Of a stretch of 64,000 nucleotides of DNA, positions 53,045 to 62,031 are shown piece after piece. Location: contig NZ_LJCP01000006.1 of the NCBI RefSeq assembly GCF_001399755.1, positions 248,001 through 312,000 on the forward strand, written 5' to 3'. A program made the position numbers and the translations under genes. This stretch comes from Thiohalorhabdus denitrificans (lineage in GTDB: Bacteria > Pseudomonadota > Gammaproteobacteria > Thiohalorhabdales > Thiohalorhabdaceae). Position 1 is the first letter of the stretch. Each line of letters opens with the position of its first letter. The notes beneath the pieces were generated by a model that saw nothing but the letters and a program-made list of their open reading frames with translations, searched no databases and was not told the origin of the DNA.

Positions 53045-54181
53045 TTATGCCCCGGCCTGCTTGGGCTTCGCCTGGCGCTCCCGGAAGGCGGCGGCGAAAT
53101 CGGCGAATCGCCCCTCCTCCACGGCCGCCCGCATGGCGGCCATGAGCTCCTGGTAGAAGTGCAGGTTGTGCCAGGTGAGTAGCACCCAGCCCAGCAGCTC
53201 CCCGGAGCGGAACAGGTGATGGAGGTAGCCCTTGGAATAGTCGCGGGAGGCGGGGCAGCTGGAGTTGGGATCCAGGGGCTCGTGGTCGTCGCGGAAGCGG
53301 GCGTTGGTGAGCTTGAGGTCCCCGCCCCAGGTGAAGGCTAGGCCGCGCCGCCCGGAGCGGGTGGGCAGAACGCAGTCGAACATGTCGATGCCACGCTCCA
53401 CCGCGTCCACCAGGTCCACCGGCTTGCCCACGCCCATCAGGTAGCGCGGCCGGTCCGTGGGCAGCACGGGGGTGGTCACCTCCAGGGTGTGGTTGCGCTC
53501 CGCCGCGGGCTCCCCCACCGCCAGCCCGCCCACGGCGTAGCCGTGGAAGCCCATCTCCACCAGTCGCCGTGCCGACTCCTCGCGCAGGTGGTCGTGCACC
53601 CCGCCCTGGACGATGCCGAACAGGCCGTAGCCGGGTCGATTCTCGAAGGCGGCCTTGGAGCGCTCCGCCCAGCGCAGGGTCAGGTCCAGGGAGCGCTTGG
53701 CCTCGTCCTCCTCGCAGGGATAGGGCGGGCACTCGTCGAAGACCATGGTGATGTCGGCGTCGAGCAGGCGCTGGATCTCCACCGACGACTCCGGGGTCAT
53801 CTCCCAGTAGCTGCCGTCGATGTGGCTGCGGAAGGTGACGCCGTTCTCGTCGAGCTTGCGGAGGTCCGTGAGCGACAGCACCTGGTAGCCGCCGGAGTCG
53901 GTGAGGATGGGGCCGTCCCAGTTCATGAACCGGTGCAGGCCGCCGAACTCCGCCACCCGCTCCGCGCCCGGGCGCAGCATGAGGTGGTAGGCGTTGCCGA
54001 GCAGGATCTGCGCCCCGGTGGCCGCCACCTGCTCGGGAAGCATGCCCTTCACCGTGCCGGCGGTGCCCACGGGCATGAAGGCGGGGGTGTCGATGGGGCC
54101 GCGGCCCGTGACCACCCGGCCGCGCCGGGCGGCGCCGTCGGTGGCGAGGAGGTCGAAGGAGAAGTCGGGGGTATCGGTCAC
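53045..54181 (-). CDS. tgt: tRNA-guanine transglycosylase Tgt with altered zinc site
   Basis: Exchanges guanine-34 for preQ1 in GUN-anticodon tRNAs. It has 378 residues. The catalytic D95 (ILTDSGG), nucleophile D269 ([10 protein letters not shown]), GNAYHL and GIVQGGVH are intact. In the zinc motif normally C-x-C-x2-C, the residues are S307, C309 and S312 ([13 protein letters not shown]), with H338 still present. Two of three cysteines are thus serine, so zinc binding may be lost. It lies with queA in the queuosine region. Identity is certain; effect of the altered site is unknown. Confidence 0.93.
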   Translation of the reverse strand: MTDTPDFSFDLLATDGAARRGRVVTGRGPIDTPAFMPVGTAGTVKGMLPEQVAATGAQILLGNAYHLMLRPGAERVAEFGGLHRFMNWDGPILTDSGGYQVLSLTDLRKLDENGVTFRSHIDGSYWEMTPESSVEIQRLLDADITMVFDECPPYPCEEDEAKRSLDLTLRWAERSKAAFENRPGYGLFGIVQGGVHDHLREESARRLVEMGFHGYAVGGLAVGEPAAERNHTLEVTTPVLPTDRPRYLMGVGKPVDLVDAVERGIDMFDCVLPTRSGRRGLAFTWGGDLKLTNARFRDDHEPLDPNSSCPASRDYSKGYLHHLFRSGELLGWVLLTWHNLHFYQELMAAMRAAVEEGRFADFAAAFRERQAKPKQAGA

Positions 54182-54282
54182 GGAGATCCCTCAAAAAGGC
54201 GAAAACGGCCACGGGAGAAAACGCCAAGGCGCCAAGAAGCCAAGGAAGAAAGCAAAAAAAGCCGACCCATGCTCATAGGCCC

Positions 54283-54428
54283 GTAGGAGCGGCGGCCCCC
54301 GCCGCGACCACCGGGCAAGCATCCCCGGCCTGAGCCCTGGCCACCTCTGCAAAACAAAGCCCGAGACGGGGGCAAGTGCAGAGTGGGGCTCCTTATGCCA
54401 GGTCGCGGCGGGGGCCGCCGCTCCTACC
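54283..54428. repeat. BIME-like pair of inverted REP units
   Basis: GTAGGAGCGGCGGCCC..CCGCGACC (54283-54309) recurs as an exact 27-base reverse complement at 54401-54427. Each unit is itself a palindrome with a short central variation. The 91 bases between hold no gene. The element fills the gap between queA and tgt. Confidence 0.8.
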
Positions 54429-54447
54429 GGCTAATTCGGAAGCCCCC

Positions 54448-55482
54448 TCAGTCCTTCTCCGGATGCAGCAGGCACGCATCCCCGTAGGAATAGAACCGGT
54501 ATTCGGCCTCCACCGCGTGCGCGTAGGCGGCCTTGATCCGCTCCAGGCCGGAGAAGGCGGCCACCAGCATGAGCAGGGTGGACTTGGGCAAGTGGAAGTT
54601 GGTGACCATGAGGTCCGCGGCCCGGAAGCGGTAGCCCGGAGTGATGAAGATGTCCGTCTCGCCGCTCCAGGGCCGCAGTACGCCGTCCTCCCCGGCGGCG
54701 GTCTCCAGCAGGCGCAGGCTGGTGGTGCCCACCGGCACGATGCGCCCGCCCGCTGCTCTCACCGCGTTGACCCGCTCCGCCGTGGCTGCCTCCACCACCC
54801 CGTACTCGGCGTGCATTATGTGGTCGCGGGTGTCCTCCACCTTCACCGGCAGGAAGGTGCCCGCCCCCACGTGCAGGGTGACGGTGGTCCACTCGATGCC
54901 GGCGGCCTCCAGCTCCGCCATGAGCCGGTCGGTGAAGTGCAGGGCGGCCGTGGGGGCGGCCACGGCCCCGGGCTTGGCGGCGAAGCGGGTCTGGTAGTCG
55001 GCGCGGTCCGCGGCCTCGTCCTCCCCGCCGCGGATGTAGGGGGGCAGGGGCATGTGGCCGTGGGCGTCCAGGGCGGCCATGAGCGCCGCGCCCTCCCGGT
55101 CGAATTCCAGCACCACCTCGCCGCCGTCGCGTTTCTCGGCCACCTCGGCGGCGAAATCCTCGGCGATGCGCACCGTCTGTCCGGGCTTGAGGCGCTTGGC
55201 CGGGCGGGCGAAGGCGGCCCAGCGCGGTCCGCCCAGCGGCTTGTGCAGGGTCAGCTCCACGCGCACCGCGTCCCGGTGCCCCACCAGGCGCGCCGGGATC
55301 ACCTGGGTGTCGTTGAACACCAGCAGGTCCCCGGGCCGCAGCAGCCGGGGCAGGTCGCGGACCCCGTAATCGCCGAGGCCGTCGGGCCGCACCTCCAGCA
55401 GGCGCGCGGCGTCCGCCGGGCGCGCGGGATGCTGGGCGATGCGGTCCTCGGGGAGCTGGAAGTCGAATTCGTCGATGCGCAT
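54448..55482 (-). CDS. queA: S-adenosylmethionine:tRNA ribosyltransferase-isomerase
   Basis: Transfers and isomerises the ribosyl moiety of SAM onto preQ1 in tRNA, giving epoxyqueuosine. It has 344 residues. [14 protein letters not shown] opens the fold, [14 protein letters not shown] and [12 protein letters not shown] are family signatures, and [15 protein letters not shown] follows near the end. ATG 55482 (MRIDEFD) starts the conserved sequence. Genes queA-tgt sit as in many proteobacteria, though separated by a 266-base repeat-filled gap. Confidence 0.95.
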   Translation of the reverse strand: MRIDEFDFQLPEDRIAQHPARPADAARLLEVRPDGLGDYGVRDLPRLLRPGDLLVFNDTQVIPARLVGHRDAVRVELTLHKPLGGPRWAAFARPAKRLKPGQTVRIAEDFAAEVAEKRDGGEVVLEFDREGAALMAALDAHGHMPLPPYIRGGEDEAADRADYQTRFAAKPGAVAAPTAALHFTDRLMAELEAAGIEWTTVTLHVGAGTFLPVKVEDTRDHIMHAEYGVVEAATAERVNAVRAAGGRIVPVGTTSLRLLETAAGEDGVLRPWSGETDIFITPGYRFRAADLMVTNFHLPKSTLLMLVAAFSGLERIKAAYAHAVEAEYRFYSYGDACLLHPEKD

Positions 55483-55570
55483 TGGATTCGTCGGTTTGCA
55501 GGGAGGGCCAATTGTACGGGGTGGCGGCAGGGGCTGCATCCGCGGCCCGGCCACCCTTCCATGACTCGTT

Positions 55571-55637
55571 GTGGGAGCGGTCCGTGACCGCGACCAACGG
55601 GCCCCCGGGACGAGTCGCGGCTGGTAGCCGCTCCCAC
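55571..55637. repeat. REP-like pair
   Basis: GTGGGAGCGGTCCGTGACCG + CGAC (55571-55594) and the near reverse complement GTCGCGGCTGGTAGCCGCTC + CCAC (55614-55637) form an inverted pair upstream of queA. Same family as the units at 47376, 54283 and 55712. Confidence 0.75.
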
Positions 55638-55711
55638 CTCCCCAATTCCACACACCGGCCTAACCCGCGTAGCCGGGAATCGCGGCATTCGCCCGTCGGG
55701 GAGCAGAGCTT

Positions 55712-55780
55712 GTGGGAGCGGCCAGTGACCGCGACGCCGTTGCCGATCCGAGGCAGTCGCGACGGATAGCCGCTTGCATG
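55712..55780. repeat. REP-like pair, second one degenerate
   Basis: GTGGGAGCGGCCAGTGACCG + CGAC (55712-55735) and a degenerate inverse GTCGCGACGGATAGCCGCTT (55756-55775) lie before the aminopeptidase gene. Together with the preceding pair they fill 55483-55881; no gene is seen in that stretch. Confidence 0.7.
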
Positions 55781-55881
55781 TAGGAACGGGACATCAGCTG
55801 CCGCTTCCTACCGGGGGGACTCCTCACCTTCGCGCCCGGTTCGGTAGGATGGGGCTTTTCCCCCGCAAGAAGGCGCAGCGC

Positions 55882-57231
55882 ATGAACGAGCAGGATCGCC
55901 GCCAGACCGCCCAGGACCTCCTGGACTACATCGACGCCAGCCCCAGCCCCTGGCACGCCGTGGCCAACGCCATGGAGGCGCTGGAGCGCCGGGGCTACCA
56001 GCGGCTGTGGGAGGAGGAGACCTGGGACCTGCTTCCGGGACGGGCCTACTACGTGGTTCGCGACGACTCCAGCCTCATCGCCTTCCGCATCGGGAACGCC
56101 GCCCTGGAGGACGCCGGGTTCCGCATCGTGGGGGCCCACACCGACTCCCCCGGCTTCCGGGTCAAGCCCAACGCGGCCTTCGCCAAGGGCCCCCTGGCCG
56201 TGCTGGGTACCGAGATCTACGGCGGTCCCATCCTGGCCACCTTCACCGACCGCGACCTGACCCTGGCGGGCCGGGTCTTCGTGCGGGACAAGGACGCCGA
56301 GACCGGCGTGTCGCCCGTGCTGGTGAACTTCGCCCGCCCGCTGCTGCGCCTGCCCAACCTCGCCATCCACATGAACCGGGAGGTGAACAAGGAGGGGCTC
56401 AAGCTCGATTACCAGGAGCAGCTACCCCTGTTCCTGAGCGCCCTGTCCGAGGAGCTGCCCCCGGAGCGGCAGTTCCGGCGCCTGCTCGCGGAGCAAGCGG
56501 GGGTCAAGGAAGAGGACCTGGTCTCCTGGGGCCTGGCGGTGGCGGACACCCAGCCCGGCGCCTTCTGGGGCCCCGACAACGAGTTCCTCGCCGACAGCCA
56601 GGTCGACAACCTGGCCTCCTGCCACGCCGCGCTGGCGGCGCTGCCCGAGGAGACCGCCGACGCCGGCGTGGCCGTGGCGGCCCTGTTCGACCACGAGGAG
56701 GTGGGCAGCGAGTCCTACAAGGGCGCGGCGGGCAACTTCCTGGAGAGCGTCCTGGCGCGCATCGCCGAGGAGCTGGAGCTGAGCGAGGGCGGCTACCGGT
56801 CCGCCCTGGCGCGCAGCTGGCTGCTGTCCGCGGACATGGCCCACGCCACCCATCCCCACTACCCCGGCCACCACGAGCCCCAGCACCCCGTGAAGGTCAA
56901 CGAGGGGCCGGTGATCAAGATCAACGCCGCCCAACGCTACGCCACCGACGAGCTGGGCGAGGCCTTCTTCGTCCATCTTTGCGAGGCGAGCGGCGTTCCC
57001 CACCAGCGCTACATCCACCGCAACGATCTGCCCTGCGGCTCCACCATCGGCCCCATGATGGCGGCGCGTCTCGGCCTGCGAACGGTGGATGTAGGCAACC
57101 CCATGTGGGCCATGCACTCCCTCCGCGAGAGCGCCGGCGCCCTGGACCACGGCGCCCTGATCCGGGTGCTGGAGACCTTCTACACCACCGGACAAGGTGG
57201 TGTGGGCGGGTCCTTGGACATCCTGCCCTAG
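55882..57231 (+). CDS. apeB: M18 family aminopeptidase
   Basis: Zinc-dependent cytosolic aminopeptidase, 449 residues. VGAHTDSPGFRVKP, FDHEEVGSES, VDNLASCHAAL and the closing HRNDLPCGSTIGPM are family motifs carrying the metal and catalytic residues. ATG 55882 (MNEQDRRQ) is chosen; an ATG at 55849 would add 11 basic residues and lacks a better site. It belongs to the DNPEP/aspartyl-aminopeptidase branch of M18. It stands alone, between queA (divergent) and the repeat-rich gap. Confidence 0.93.
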   Translation: MNEQDRRQTAQDLLDYIDASPSPWHAVANAMEALERRGYQRLWEEETWDLLPGRAYYVVRDDSSLIAFRIGNAALEDAGFRIVGAHTDSPGFRVKPNAAFAKGPLAVLGTEIYGGPILATFTDRDLTLAGRVFVRDKDAETGVSPVLVNFARPLLRLPNLAIHMNREVNKEGLKLDYQEQLPLFLSALSEELPPERQFRRLLAEQAGVKEEDLVSWGLAVADTQPGAFWGPDNEFLADSQVDNLASCHAALAALPEETADAGVAVAALFDHEEVGSESYKGAAGNFLESVLARIAEELELSEGGYRSALARSWLLSADMAHATHPHYPGHHEPQHPVKVNEGPVIKINAAQRYATDELGEAFFVHLCEASGVPHQRYIHRNDLPCGSTIGPMMAARLGLRTVDVGNPMWAMHSLRESAGALDHGALIRVLETFYTTGQGGVGGSLDILP

Positions 57232-57326
57232 CCGGAGCCGGGTGCAACGTCCTCCTGACTGTCCCGCTGTCTGTCCCGGCCAAGGTCCAGTCAGGGGTGT
57301 GCCTTCGAGGTACGGGTGATTACGAA

Positions 57327-57352
57327 GGGTCTAGGGGAAATCCCTTAGACCC
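57327..57352. other. Strong hairpin downstream of apeB
   Basis: GGGTCTAGGGG and CCCTTAGACCC form an 11-base stem (one G-T wobble) around an AAAT loop. No T-run follows. It may terminate apeB transcription or belong to the repeat unit that starts just after it. Confidence 0.5.
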
Positions 57353-57360
57353 CCTGGGAA

Positions 57361-57394
57361 GTTTTCCACGCAGGCTGTGGAAAACCTTGTGGAA
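57361..57394 (+). repeat. Box-cluster repeat, copy 3
   Basis: GTTTTCCACGCAGGCTGTGG followed by AAAACCTTGTGGAA. It matches the blocks at 34298 and 34520. TGTGGAAAA on the opposite strand (TTTTCCACA) fits the DnaA-box consensus, and TTCCACAAG-type matches flank it. Confidence 0.75.
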
Positions 57395-57439
57395 GAATGA
57401 GTTCGGGCCCCAGGGGAAAGGGGACGAAGACCGTCCTGC

Positions 57440-57491
57440 CTAATCTTTAATCACATTAAACAATTTAAAAACAAAGACTTACTTATAAGTC
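57440..57491. other. AT-rich tract with hairpin after box-cluster copy 3
   Basis: About 50 bases of strongly AT-rich sequence (with ATTAAA and TTTAAAAAC) end in GACTTA-CTTA-TAAGTC (57476-57491). It lies 46 bases after copy 3 and mirrors the AT-rich tracts after copies 1 and 2. The rest of 57232-57704 has no gene; TGTCCAGGACA (57632-57642) is a further palindrome. Confidence 0.5.
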
Positions 57492-57631
57492 CTTGCGTGG
57501 CCTGGATCCTCGCGATCCTTGACAGGGGGGTCCGGGTTGTGGACTGGACATGGGGATGTCCTCTAGGGGCCTACCCCGGACCGCTCCCCCGACGCCAGCC
57601 GCGCCGCATGTCCCCGAGCCTGGCATGGGAC

Positions 57632-57642
57632 TGTCCAGGACA
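57632..57642. promoter_or_regulatory. Palindrome and -10 upstream of an unknown gene
   Basis: TGTCCAGGACA (57632-57642) lies just before TATAGT (57657-57662), a possible -10, 43 bases before the GTG start of the next gene. It could be an operator. Confidence 0.3.
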
Positions 57643-57704
57643 TGGGGAATTTCCGGTATAGTTACTGCCTCGGGTTCCCTTTGATGTCCAGGCAGGAAGT
57701 TGCC

Positions 57705-58550
57705 GTGAGCCATTCCTATTATCCGATCAAGCAGCTTTGTCCCCCGGACAACTGCCCCTCGCTGAGTAGCTGCGAGACCGCGGACCAGGCCGTGCAGATG
57801 CTGCGCAACCGCCTGGTGGCGGCGGCCATGGAGGAGCCGGACCAGCGCCTGGATCCCGAGGCCATCGCTCGGCTCACCAACGCCTTCATGGACGAGCTGT
57901 CCCTCCTCAAGGGCCCGGACTGCCTCTCCTCCATGGGCAGCACCGGGATGCTGTCCAACCGCCGGCAGCTCCTTTTCGAGCGGATCCTGGTGGCGCGCTT
58001 CGAGGACTTCCTGACCGACGACCCGCCCGGCCCCACCGAGCCGGAGGGCCCGCGCATCTCCCGCCGGCTCTTGCCGGGCCTGTTCCGGGCCCTGGAGGAC
58101 CTGGCCGGCACTGGGCTGCTGGAGGAGTACCGGCAGCGCGCCCGGGAGGTGTGCGAGGAGATCGTCGCGGAGGGGGGCAGCGAGGGCCTCTGGGCACGCC
58201 TGCCCCGCGATCCCCGCGCCCGGGACCTGGCCAACGACTTCGCCGCCGAGCTCGCCCCCCTGTTCAGCGAGCCCGCCGACCCCTACCCGGTGTTCGTGCG
58301 GCGCATCATCAACGCCCTGCCCGTAGGGGCGGCGGACGAGGACCCCGGGTTGCTGTTCCGCTGGTCCCACTATCTCCTGGTGGTGCGCGCCCTGTTCGCC
58401 GATTTCCGCGACGCCTACCGCAACGCGGGCCTGGAGAAGCGCCTGGAGCTGCGCTTCGACGCCGAGCGCCGCGCCCACATCGCCCGGGCCCTGCTGGCTC
58501 TGGACAAGGCCAACAAGGAGGTGGCCCGGGAGGGCGCGGGGGCTTTGTGA
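57705..58550 (+). CDS. Hypothetical protein, cysteine-rich N-terminus
   Basis: A 281-residue soluble protein, mostly helical by composition, no family recognised. The N-terminus has a cysteine pattern (C12, C17, C23 in LCPPDNCPSLSSC) that could bind metal. GTG 57705 is preferred because AGGAAG lies at 57694-57699; ATG 57684 has no site. No signal peptide or TM segment is seen. It precedes the histidine kinase gene by 223 bases on the same strand, so a regulatory role is only a guess. Confidence 0.65.
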   Translation: MSHSYYPIKQLCPPDNCPSLSSCETADQAVQMLRNRLVAAAMEEPDQRLDPEAIARLTNAFMDELSLLKGPDCLSSMGSTGMLSNRRQLLFERILVARFEDFLTDDPPGPTEPEGPRISRRLLPGLFRALEDLAGTGLLEEYRQRAREVCEEIVAEGGSEGLWARLPRDPRARDLANDFAAELAPLFSEPADPYPVFVRRIINALPVGAADEDPGLLFRWSHYLLVVRALFADFRDAYRNAGLEKRLELRFDAERRAHIARALLALDKANKEVAREGAGAL

Positions 58551-58773
58551 GCCCATCCGGAAATCGTACTGGCGTAGATCCCGCCGATCCGACCCAGCTT
58601 CCGGGGTGAAGGCCCCGGCCTGCCGCGGATTCGGGGGTTCCCTTCTTCTCGAGAACCGCTCGGAATTCCGTTTTCCCTTCTTGCCTGCTGAACCTTTTTC
58701 CCGGTAAAGACTCCCTGTTGAAATGGGAAAATTCCCTCCGGGAATACGCCCCCCTCCCGCGAAGAGGTCGGCA

Positions 58774-60627
58774 GTGCAAGAAAAGGATCAGGCGGGCCAT
58801 TCGGAAGAGCAGCTGCTTTTCACCAACGCCCTGCTGCATGCCCAGCTGGAGACTTCCCCCGACGGCATCCTGGTGGCCGACCGGTCCAACCGGATGCTGG
58901 CCTGGAACCAGCGCTTCGTGGCCATGTGGGACATCCCCCAGGCGGTAATGGAGGGCGAGGATGGCCTCGCCGCGATCCAGGCCGTGCTGGACCGGGTGGT
59001 GGACCCGGAGGCCTTCCGCAGGGAAATCATCCGGTTGTACGAGGCCCTGGAGGAGCCCGAGACGGGGGTGGAGGTCCGCCTCAAGGACGGCCGGGTCCTG
59101 GAGCGCCATTCCCGCGGCGTCCAGGATGAGCGGGGGACCTATTGGGGCCGGGCCTGGTTCTACCGGGACGTCACGGAGAAGAAGCAAGCCGAGGCAGACC
59201 TGGAGGCCAGCGAGCAGCGCTTCCGGGCCATCTTCGAGCAGGCCGCCCTGGGCATCGGCGTGGCGGATCCGGAGGGCCGGATTCGGGCGGCCAATCCGGC
59301 TCTGGAGCGCATGCTGGGCCGCCCGGCGGAGGAGCTTTACGGCAAGAGCATCCTGGAATTTACCCACCCGGAGGATCGGGAGACCGACCGCCAGGCCTTC
59401 GAGGATCTGGTCGCCGGCCGCCGGGAAAGCTATGGACGGGAAAAGCGCTATCTGACCGCCGACGGGCGGGTGGTGTGGGGACGGATGTCCGCCTCCACCA
59501 TTCCGGGCTGGTCCGGCGGGGAAGGGCGCTGGTTCCTGGGGCTGGTGGAGGACGTCACCGATTACCACGAGCTGCTGGGCGAGCTGTGCCTGCTGGCGGA
59601 GGTGTTCCGTACCGCCAATGCGGTGATGATCACCGACGCCGAGGGGCAGATCCTGCGCGTTAACCAGGGCTTCTGCGACATCACCGGCTACCGGGCCGAG
59701 GAGGTGGTGGGCCGGACTCCGAATCTGCTGCAATCGGGTTTCCACGGCGCGGAATTCTACCGGGACCTCTGGGAGACCCTGGAGGCTCAGGGGCACTGGG
59801 AGGGGGAGATCTGGAATCGCCGCAAGGACGGCAGCCTCTACCCCCAATGGGAGACCATTACCGCGGTGCGGAACGAAAGTGGGCAGGTGGCCCATTTCGT
59901 GGCCACCTTCTCCGACATCACCGAGCGCAAGCTGCTGGAGAGCGAGCGGCAACGCCGGGCTTCGGCGGTGGGGGAGATGGGCCGCATCCTGGCTCACCAG
60001 CTCAACCAGCCCCTGGCGGCCATCGGCTCCTACGTGGAGGGATGTCTGCTGCGTCTGCGCCGGGAGGACCCGGATACGGACGAGGTGGCCGCCGGGCTCG
60101 AGCGGATCCGGAGCGAGAGCGAGCGGGCCAGGGGGGTCATCGACGATGTCCGCCACTACCTGCGCGGCGAGCGCCCTGAATTCCGCCTCACGGATATCAA
60201 CGCCCTCCTCCACTCTGTGCTGCCCGCGGGCGGCAAGATGGTTCCCCGGGTGGAGCTGGATCTGGCCGACGACCTGCCCCGGATTCCCGGGGATCCCGTC
60301 GCCCTGCAGGAGTGCCTGCTGAACCTGGTGAACAACGCCGTGGAGTCGGCCCGGGAACACCAGGGGGATAAGGCCCTCCTGGGCGTCACCACCCGGCGGC
60401 GGGACGGCCGGGTGGAGGTGGTGGTCCGGGACAACGGCCCGGGCATCCCGCCCGGGCTGGAGGAGGAGGTCTTCCGGCCGCTGTTCACCTCCAAGGAGGA
60501 GGGAACCGGCCTGGGGCTGCCCATCTGCCGGTCGGTGGTCCAGAGCCACGGAGGCGAGCTATGGGTGGAGGCCAGCGAGCCGGGGACCGGCGCCGCCTTC
60601 CACATGTCCCTGCCGGTGGATTCCTGA
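58774..60627 (+). CDS. PAS-domain sensor histidine kinase (orphan)
   Basis: A 617-residue cytosolic kinase with three or more PAS domains (about 20-140, 145-255 and 265-385), a dimerisation/phosphoacceptor helix with H408 (LAHQLNQPLAAI) and a HATPase domain with NLVNNAVESA, VRDNGPGIP and GTGLGL. The H-box resembles the FixL/NtrB-like subgroup. GTG 58774 is preferred because GAAGAGG precedes it; ATG 58723 lacks a site. No response regulator is adjacent. The absence of TM segments suggests an intracellular signal, such as redox or a small molecule. Confidence 0.88.
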   Translation: MQEKDQAGHSEEQLLFTNALLHAQLETSPDGILVADRSNRMLAWNQRFVAMWDIPQAVMEGEDGLAAIQAVLDRVVDPEAFRREIIRLYEALEEPETGVEVRLKDGRVLERHSRGVQDERGTYWGRAWFYRDVTEKKQAEADLEASEQRFRAIFEQAALGIGVADPEGRIRAANPALERMLGRPAEELYGKSILEFTHPEDRETDRQAFEDLVAGRRESYGREKRYLTADGRVVWGRMSASTIPGWSGGEGRWFLGLVEDVTDYHELLGELCLLAEVFRTANAVMITDAEGQILRVNQGFCDITGYRAEEVVGRTPNLLQSGFHGAEFYRDLWETLEAQGHWEGEIWNRRKDGSLYPQWETITAVRNESGQVAHFVATFSDITERKLLESERQRRASAVGEMGRILAHQLNQPLAAIGSYVEGCLLRLRREDPDTDEVAAGLERIRSESERARGVIDDVRHYLRGERPEFRLTDINALLHSVLPAGGKMVPRVELDLADDLPRIPGDPVALQECLLNLVNNAVESAREHQGDKALLGVTTRRRDGRVEVVVRDNGPGIPPGLEEEVFRPLFTSKEEGTGLGLPICRSVVQSHGGELWVEASEPGTGAAFHMSLPVDS

Positions 60628-60732
60628 GCCCGCGGGCAGGCCGCCGTCCGGGAAGTTGCGGAATTCCGCGGCTTGTGCGGGGCCAGGGGGGGCAAATAGG
60701 ATACGACCAAAAGCCGTGGCCAAGAGGAATAC

Positions 60733-61107
60733 ATGAGCGAACAGAAAGCGCGCAACGTCCTGGGCGGTGAGCTGGAGCCCTGCGGCATCGACCCACCGGC
60801 GGGCTTCTACCGCACGGGGCGCTGCGACACCGGCCTCCAGGACCTGGGCAACCACTCGGTGTGCGCCGAGGTGACCGAGGAGTTCCTGGAACACACCGCC
60901 GCCCGGGGCAACGACCTGGCCACGCCGGTGCCGGAATTCGGCTTCCCGGGCCTGGAGCCGGGGGACCGCTGGTGCCTGTGCGCCGCCCGCTGGCAGGAGG
61001 CCCTGGAGACCGGGCAGGCGCCGCCGGTGCGGCTGGCCTCCACCGAGGAGAACGCCCTGGAGGTGGTGCGGTTGGCGGATCTCCGGGCCCACGCCATCGA
61101 CGGGTAG
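60733..61107 (+). CDS. DUF2237 family protein
   Basis: A 124-residue soluble protein of the DUF2237 (COG3651) family, function unknown. Family marks seen are NVLGGELEPC near the N-terminus, TGFYRxGxC-like sequence (GFYRTGRCDT) and GDRWCLCAARW. GAGGAA precedes ATG 60733. It lies 105 bases after the histidine kinase gene on the same strand and ends 15 bases from a convergent hypothetical gene. Confidence 0.85.
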   Translation: MSEQKARNVLGGELEPCGIDPPAGFYRTGRCDTGLQDLGNHSVCAEVTEEFLEHTAARGNDLATPVPEFGFPGLEPGDRWCLCAARWQEALETGQAPPVRLASTEENALEVVRLADLRAHAIDG

Positions 61108-61122
61108 GCGGGCCCGCCCGGA

Positions 61123-61854
61123 TCACCGGTTCGGCGAGGTTCGCTCCAGCTCGAAGCCGAGCAGCTGGAAGGCCTGGAACCGGCCGCGGGGGTCGTAGGT
61201 GCGGATGGTGGCGGTGCCCCGGGCGAAGAAGCCGAGCGCCGGGACGAACCAGCCGGTGTCGTGGCACTTTACGCGCGCACCGTCCGGCTCCGTCCGCTCA
61301 CGGATGTCCTCCACCTTGAACGCCGGGAGCTCCCCCACCCCGGTCTCCAGCGCGCGGGCGGCGAGGACGCTGATGGTCCCCTCCTCCGCCGCGCCGCTTT
61401 CGTACTCCAGACGCCGCTGCGTCCGGTAGCCGGGGTACAGGGTGCCCGGCAGGTAGCGCGCGGGCCCGTGGCGCAGCGGGCCGTCCGCTTCGGTGCCCTG
61501 CTCCACCAGGGACCGGTCCGCCTCCTGGTGGAAGTAGGTGGCGCCGCGGTCGGCGAAGGACCGCCCGCCCCCCGCAAGGTGCAGGGCGTAGGCAAGGGCG
61601 AGGCCCTCCACCTCTCCGGCTCCGGCCAGCGCGGCGTAGGTGAGCCGCCCGGACACGGGCAGGACCCGGAACCCCCCGGCGAAGAATCCCGTCACCGAAT
61701 ATTCCCAGACATCTCCATGCCGGATGGGTCGGGTGCGGATGGCGGCGGCTTCCGGGGCGCGGTCCATATTCGTGACGATCCCTTCCTCGTTGTCCGCAGC
61801 GGCCCGCTTCGGACATCCAAGCATGAAAGCCAGACGCGCAGGCTCCCCCTTCAT
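61123..61854 (-). CDS. Hypothetical protein
   Basis: A 243-residue protein without recognised family. Beta-strand-rich composition (for example DVWEYSVTGFF, TYAALAG and TGWFVPALGFF) suggests a lipocalin- or beta-sandwich-like fold, which is only an impression. ATG 61854 has GGGGGAG upstream; ATG 61767 is an alternative with AGGAAGGG 9-10 bases ahead. No signal peptide or TM segment is seen with either start. It lies between DUF2237 and the encapsulin gene. Confidence 0.6.
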   Translation of the reverse strand: MKGEPARLAFMLGCPKRAAADNEEGIVTNMDRAPEAAAIRTRPIRHGDVWEYSVTGFFAGGFRVLPVSGRLTYAALAGAGEVEGLALAYALHLAGGGRSFADRGATYFHQEADRSLVEQGTEADGPLRHGPARYLPGTLYPGYRTQRRLEYESGAAEEGTISVLAARALETGVGELPAFKVEDIRERTEPDGARVKCHDTGWFVPALGFFARGTATIRTYDPRGRFQAFQLLGFELERTSPNR

Positions 61855-62031
61855 GGCTCCCCCTCGCACCCTTTTCGACCGGGTGGCAATGTCGATGGGA
61901 CACAAGTCCACGTTGGTCCGCTTTACACCCGGTGACAACCGGGTGTGTCCGGCTACCTGTTCGGAATCAAATTGGGGGTGTGTCCGGGAGACGGCGCCCG
62001 GAGGGCGGGGCAGGCGCCGGGGAAGGGAGGC

